Under the pieces are notes generated by a model. It saw only the letters and a list, made by a program, of their open reading frames with translations, did no database searches and was not told the DNA's origin. A program made the position numbers and the translations under genes. A stretch of 7,285 nucleotides of DNA from an uncultured Pseudomonadota bacterium (GTDB lineage: Bacteria; Pseudomonadota; Alphaproteobacteria; Rs-D84): the NCBI GenBank assembly GCA_947165555.1, contig CAMVAR010000033.1, positions 1 through 7,285 on the forward strand, given 5' to 3'. Positions 5,498-7,285 of the stretch are shown here, piece by piece. Each line of letters begins with the position of its first letter. Positions within the stretch are counted from its first letter, which is position 1.

Positions 5498-5683
5498 ATG
5501 GCAGAAAAAAAGACGGAATCTTTGAAAAAAGAAGAATTACAAAGCAAGTTGGTTGATTTGAAAAAAGAACAGATGAATCAACGTTTTCAGCATGCGGCGG
5601 GACAGTTGCCAAAAACACATGTTCTGCGCAAAACCCGGCGTGAAATTGCACGTGTAAACACGGAATTGAACGCTGCAAATTAA
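5498..5683 (+). CDS. rpmC: 50S ribosomal protein L29
   Basis: 61 residues, a small two-helix protein at the tunnel exit beside L23. Family pattern: SLKKEELQSKLVDLKKEQMNQRFQHAAGQLPKTHVLRKTRREIARVNTEL, with the Q-N-x-R and the R-x-x-R-x-I-A-R motif of the second helix. The strongly placed AAAGGTG site (5484-5490) fixes ATG 5498. It lies in the usual place between rplP and rpsQ, but the following gap of 123 bases is the longest in the window. No disruption. Confidence 0.96.
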   Translation: MAEKKTESLKKEELQSKLVDLKKEQMNQRFQHAAGQLPKTHVLRKTRREIARVNTELNAAN

Positions 5684-5699
5684 AAAATGCTGATTTTGG

Positions 5700-5727
5700 T
5701 TGAGATTTCCAAAAAAATGGTTATCAT
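5700..5727 (+). promoter_or_regulatory. Candidate sigma70-type promoter upstream of rpsQ
   Basis: TTGAGA (5700-5705, five of six matches to TTGACA), a 16-base spacer containing a run of seven A, then TATCAT (5722-5727, five of six matches to TATAAT). Transcription would start near 5733 and give a 5' leader of about 70 bases before rpsQ. It lies in the largest gap of the window and could boost the rpsQ-rplN-rplX-rplE part. Such matches also occur by chance in AT-rich gaps. Confidence 0.4.
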
Positions 5728-5793
5728 AGACCGGGTTAGCAGATGTTAACAGGTGTCCGTGTCGATATTGATGTGGGCAAAAACAAAGTGTAT

Positions 5794-5798
5794 AAGGA
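5794..5798 (+). promoter_or_regulatory. Ribosome binding site fixing the rpsQ start
   Basis: AAGGA, 8 bases before ATG 5807. The frame is open back to a GTG at 5753, but that would add 18 residues absent from S17 and has only a weak AGG nearby. Confidence 0.8.
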
Positions 5799-5806
5799 AT
5801 AGTGTT

Positions 5807-6076
5807 ATGCCAAGACGTATACTGCAAGGTACAGTTAGAAGTGCGGCAAATGATAAAACGGTCGTTGTGGAAGTAGAGCGTCGTTTTCGTCATCCGCTGT
5901 ATGGAAAATTTGTTAAGCAGAACAAAAAGTACAAGGCCCATGATGAAACCAATAAATATAAAGTTGGCGACATTGTGGCCATTGAAGAACATCGTCCGAT
6001 ATCCAAAACCAAATCTTGGGTTGTCAAGGGATTGGTTGGTGTATCAAAAGACAACGATGTTGAAATAGTAGAATAA
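5807..6076 (+). CDS. rpsQ: 30S ribosomal protein S17
   Basis: 89 residues, a primary 16S rRNA-binding protein of the 30S body. MPRRILQGTV is the typical alphaproteobacterial start. It continues with the OB-fold core KTVVVEVERRFRHPLYGKFVKQNKKYKAHDE, NKYKVGDIVAIEEHRPISKTKSWVVKG, and a short acidic tail to residue 89. The H-P-x-Y-x-K and H-D-E motifs and the P-x-S-K-x-K block are all present. ATG 5807 is supported by AAGGA and by the conserved N-terminus. Gaps on both sides are long (123 and 110 bases), unlike the usual tight spc arrangement, with a possible promoter before it. Confidence 0.97.
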   Translation: MPRRILQGTVRSAANDKTVVVEVERRFRHPLYGKFVKQNKKYKAHDETNKYKVGDIVAIEEHRPISKTKSWVVKGLVGVSKDNDVEIVE

Positions 6077-6079
6077 ATC

Positions 6080-6164
6080 AACCCAGGAATCTTTGAGGGT
6101 GTGCGTGTCCCTGTGATATGTACATCAGTCGGGTTCCATAACAAAGCGGTGGGGAATGGCCCCA
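6080..6164 (+). promoter_or_regulatory. Foldable leader between rpsQ and rplN
   Basis: AACCC (6080-6084) pairs with GGGTT (6131-6135) and encloses AGGG/CCCT (6096-6099 with 6109-6112) and TGAT/ATCA (6114-6117 with 6124-6127). Just before the rplN ribosome binding site is a G/C-rich hairpin, TGGGG (6150-6154) with CCCCA (6160-6164), which could influence initiation. Each stem is short; only the last looks stable on its own. Function is inferred. Confidence 0.35.
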
Positions 6165-6174
6165 TTTGCAGGAC

Positions 6175-6179
6175 GAGGA
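6175..6179 (+). promoter_or_regulatory. Ribosome binding site fixing the rplN start
   Basis: GAGGA, 7 bases before ATG 6187. The in-frame TTG at 6166 would put this site inside the gene, so the ATG giving MIQNETRL is used. Confidence 0.75.
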
Positions 6180-6186
6180 TAAGGTT

Positions 6187-6561
6187 ATGATTCAAAATGA
6201 AACAAGATTAACAGTTGCAGATAACTCTGGTGCGCGTGAAGCAATGTGCATCAAGGTTTTGGGTGGTTCACATCGCCGTTATGCGACCGTTGGTGATAAA
6301 ATTGTTGTCGCCATCAAGGAAGCAATTCCGCGTGGCAAGGTTCAAAAGGGAACAGTGCAACGTGCGATTATTGTTCGAACCAAGTTTCCAATTAAACGGG
6401 CCGATGGTTCAATAATTCGTTTTGACGACAATGCGGTGGTTCTTATTAACAAGAATAATTTTGAACCAATTGGAACACGTATTTTTGGGCCAATCGCCCG
6501 CGAGGTACGTCGTAAATATGATGTTCAAAAAATTGTGTCTTTGGCACCAGAAGTGTTATAA
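6187..6561 (+). CDS. rplN: 50S ribosomal protein L14
   Basis: 124 residues, two longer than the common 122. L14 lies on the 50S interface near the GTPase-factor site and takes part in intersubunit bridges; it also binds the silencing factor RsfS in other bacteria. The blocks MIQNETRLTVADNSGAREAMCIKVLGGSHRRYATVGD, IVVAIKEAIPRGKVQKG, RADGSIIRFDDNAVVLINKNNFEPIGTRIFGPIAREVR and KIVSLAPEVL cover it end to end. The two extra residues fall in the KNNF and YDVQ loops. It ends with tandem TAATAA. It is 27 bases before rplX. Confidence 0.98.
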   Translation: MIQNETRLTVADNSGAREAMCIKVLGGSHRRYATVGDKIVVAIKEAIPRGKVQKGTVQRAIIVRTKFPIKRADGSIIRFDDNAVVLINKNNFEPIGTRIFGPIAREVRRKYDVQKIVSLAPEVL

Positions 6562-6588
6562 TAACAGTGTTTATAAAGGGCGTATAAA

Positions 6589-6891
6589 ATGAAAATAAAG
6601 AAAGGCGATGAAGTCATAATCATTTCGGGAAAGTACAAGGGCGTCAAGGGTGCCGTGTTAGAGGCGCGTCCATCCGAATCAAGGGTGGTTGTTGCCGGGG
6701 TGAATCGTCATAAATGGCATGTGAAACCCACACAAAACCAACCAGGACATATCGTTGACCGCGAGGCACCGATTCATGTTTCCAATGTTGCATTGGTTGA
6801 CCCGAAAACTAAAAAGCCTACGCGTGTTGGTTACAAGGTTACGCAAGGTAAAAAGGTTCGTGTTGCCAAGAAATCAGGGATAGAACTGTAA
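6589..6891 (+). CDS. rplX: 50S ribosomal protein L24
   Basis: 100 residues. L24 starts 50S assembly by binding the 5' part of 23S rRNA. The N-terminal KOW motif is clear: KIKKGDEVIIISGKYKGVKGAVLEARPSESRVVVAGVN. After it comes HKWHVKPTQNQPGHIVDREAPIHVSNVALVDPKTKKPTRVGYKV, the normal L24 body, ending in a basic tail. HKWH replaces the more common KRH-type sequence after the first strand set, a mild change. AAAGGG (6575-6580) is 8 bases upstream of the ATG. A 43-base gap precedes rplE. Confidence 0.96.
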   Translation: MKIKKGDEVIIISGKYKGVKGAVLEARPSESRVVVAGVNRHKWHVKPTQNQPGHIVDREAPIHVSNVALVDPKTKKPTRVGYKVTQGKKVRVAKKSGIEL

Positions 6892-6897
6892 AAAACA

Positions 6898-6913
6898 TCC
6901 CGCTGTTACGGGA
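6898..6913 (+). promoter_or_regulatory. Small hairpin between rplX and rplE
   Basis: TCCCG (6898-6902) pairs exactly with CGGGA (6909-6913) around CTGTTA. It lies 6 bases after the rplX stop. There is no U-tract after it, so it is not a convincing terminator; it may only separate the two coding regions or mark mRNA processing. Confidence 0.4.
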
Positions 6914-6934
6914 ATATACGTTAAGGATCAAAAA

Positions 6935-7285
6935 ATGCAAAGCAGATTGCGTGAATTTTATGAAAAAGATATTGTACCGGAACTGGTCAAGGAATTCGGG
7001 TACAAAAATGCCTTGGCTGTGCCAAAGTTGTCTAAAATTGTTTTGAATATGGGCGTCGGTGAAGCGGTTTCTGATAAAAAGAAATTGGATGCGGCGGTTA
7101 CTGATTTGACGGCCATTGCCGCGCAAAAGCCGATTGTTACGCATGCAAAGAAATCTATTGCCACATACCGTCTGCGCGAAGGTCAGGCGATTGGAACCAA
7201 GGTTACATTGCGAGGCAAAAGAATGTACGATTTCTTGGATAAACTGATTACGGTTGCGTTGCCGCGCGTCAAGGATTTTCGTGGG
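6935..7285 (+). CDS. rplE: 50S ribosomal protein L5, N-terminal part (partial at window end)
   Basis: The first 117 codons of L5, which binds 5S rRNA in the central protuberance and contacts P-site tRNA. The frame runs without a stop to the last base. The start is MQSRLREFYEKDIVPELVKEFGYKNALAVPKLSKIVLNMGVGEAV, followed by AAVTDLTAIAAQKPIVTHAKKSIATYRLREGQAIGTKVTLRGKRMYDFLDKLITVALPRVKDFRG, all family-typical. AAGGA (6923-6927) is 7 bases before the ATG. Given a usual length of about 180 residues, about one third lies beyond the window. Identification is certain. Confidence 0.97.
   Translation, partial: MQSRLREFYEKDIVPELVKEFGYKNALAVPKLSKIVLNMGVGEAVSDKKKLDAAVTDLTAIAAQKPIVTHAKKSIATYRLREGQAIGTKVTLRGKRMYDFLDKLITVALPRVKDFRG

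Noticed and set aside
5753..5806. GTG 5753 as the rpsQ start, or an 18-residue S17 extension
   Set aside because: No homology to S17 and only a weak upstream site; MPRRILQG at 5807 is the standard start with a good AAGGA.

Overview
The window is a contiguous stretch of bacterial translation genes, all on the + strand: the 3' part of tuf (EF-Tu), then the S10/spc ribosomal protein cluster rpsJ-rplC-rplD-rplW-rplB-rpsS-rplV-rpsC-rplP-rpmC-rpsQ-rplN-rplX and the 5' part of rplE. Order and orientation match the classic S10 operon running into the spc operon, with tuf directly upstream. There are no mobile elements, CRISPR arrays, tRNA or rRNA genes, and no gene-free stretch longer than 123 bases.

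The proteins look alphaproteobacterial, judged from remembered family sequences: the L2 N-terminus MALKSYKPIT, the S17 start MPRRILQGTV, the L16 start with QHKGRIHGVAKGG, and the L14 and L5 cores. GC is in the low to mid 40s percent by eye and leucine is mostly TTG. A divergent, moderately AT-rich, possibly host-associated or gut-type alphaproteobacterium fits. I cannot place it to order.

Layout: tuf end (1-392), a 13-bp perfect hairpin in the tuf-rpsJ gap, rpsJ/rplC/rplD/rplW (474-2614), rplB (2687-3520), rpsS/rplV/rpsC/rplP/rpmC (3544-5683), rpsQ/rplN/rplX (5807-6891), partial rplE (6935-7285). The products make 30S proteins S10, S19, S3, S17 and 50S proteins L3, L4, L23, L2, L22, L16, L29, L14, L24, L5. 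Almost every gene has a clear purine-rich ribosome binding site.

The standout is rplB. Its reading frame is colinear with L2 over its whole length but carries an in-frame TGA at codon 36 (2792-2794). All 14 complete genes end in TAA, none in TGA or TAG, and the 12 Trp codons counted are all TGG. One TGA cannot separate a sequencing or assembly error, a real nonsense mutation, a split or reinitiated L2, and a UGA recoding. Second-tier observations are an unusual L2 C-terminal motif (DHPMGGGNG, with TPWG lost), loss of the L3 glutamine that is methylated in E. coli, and several unusually long intergenic gaps with foldable inverted repeats, best at tuf-rpsJ and rplV-rpsC.
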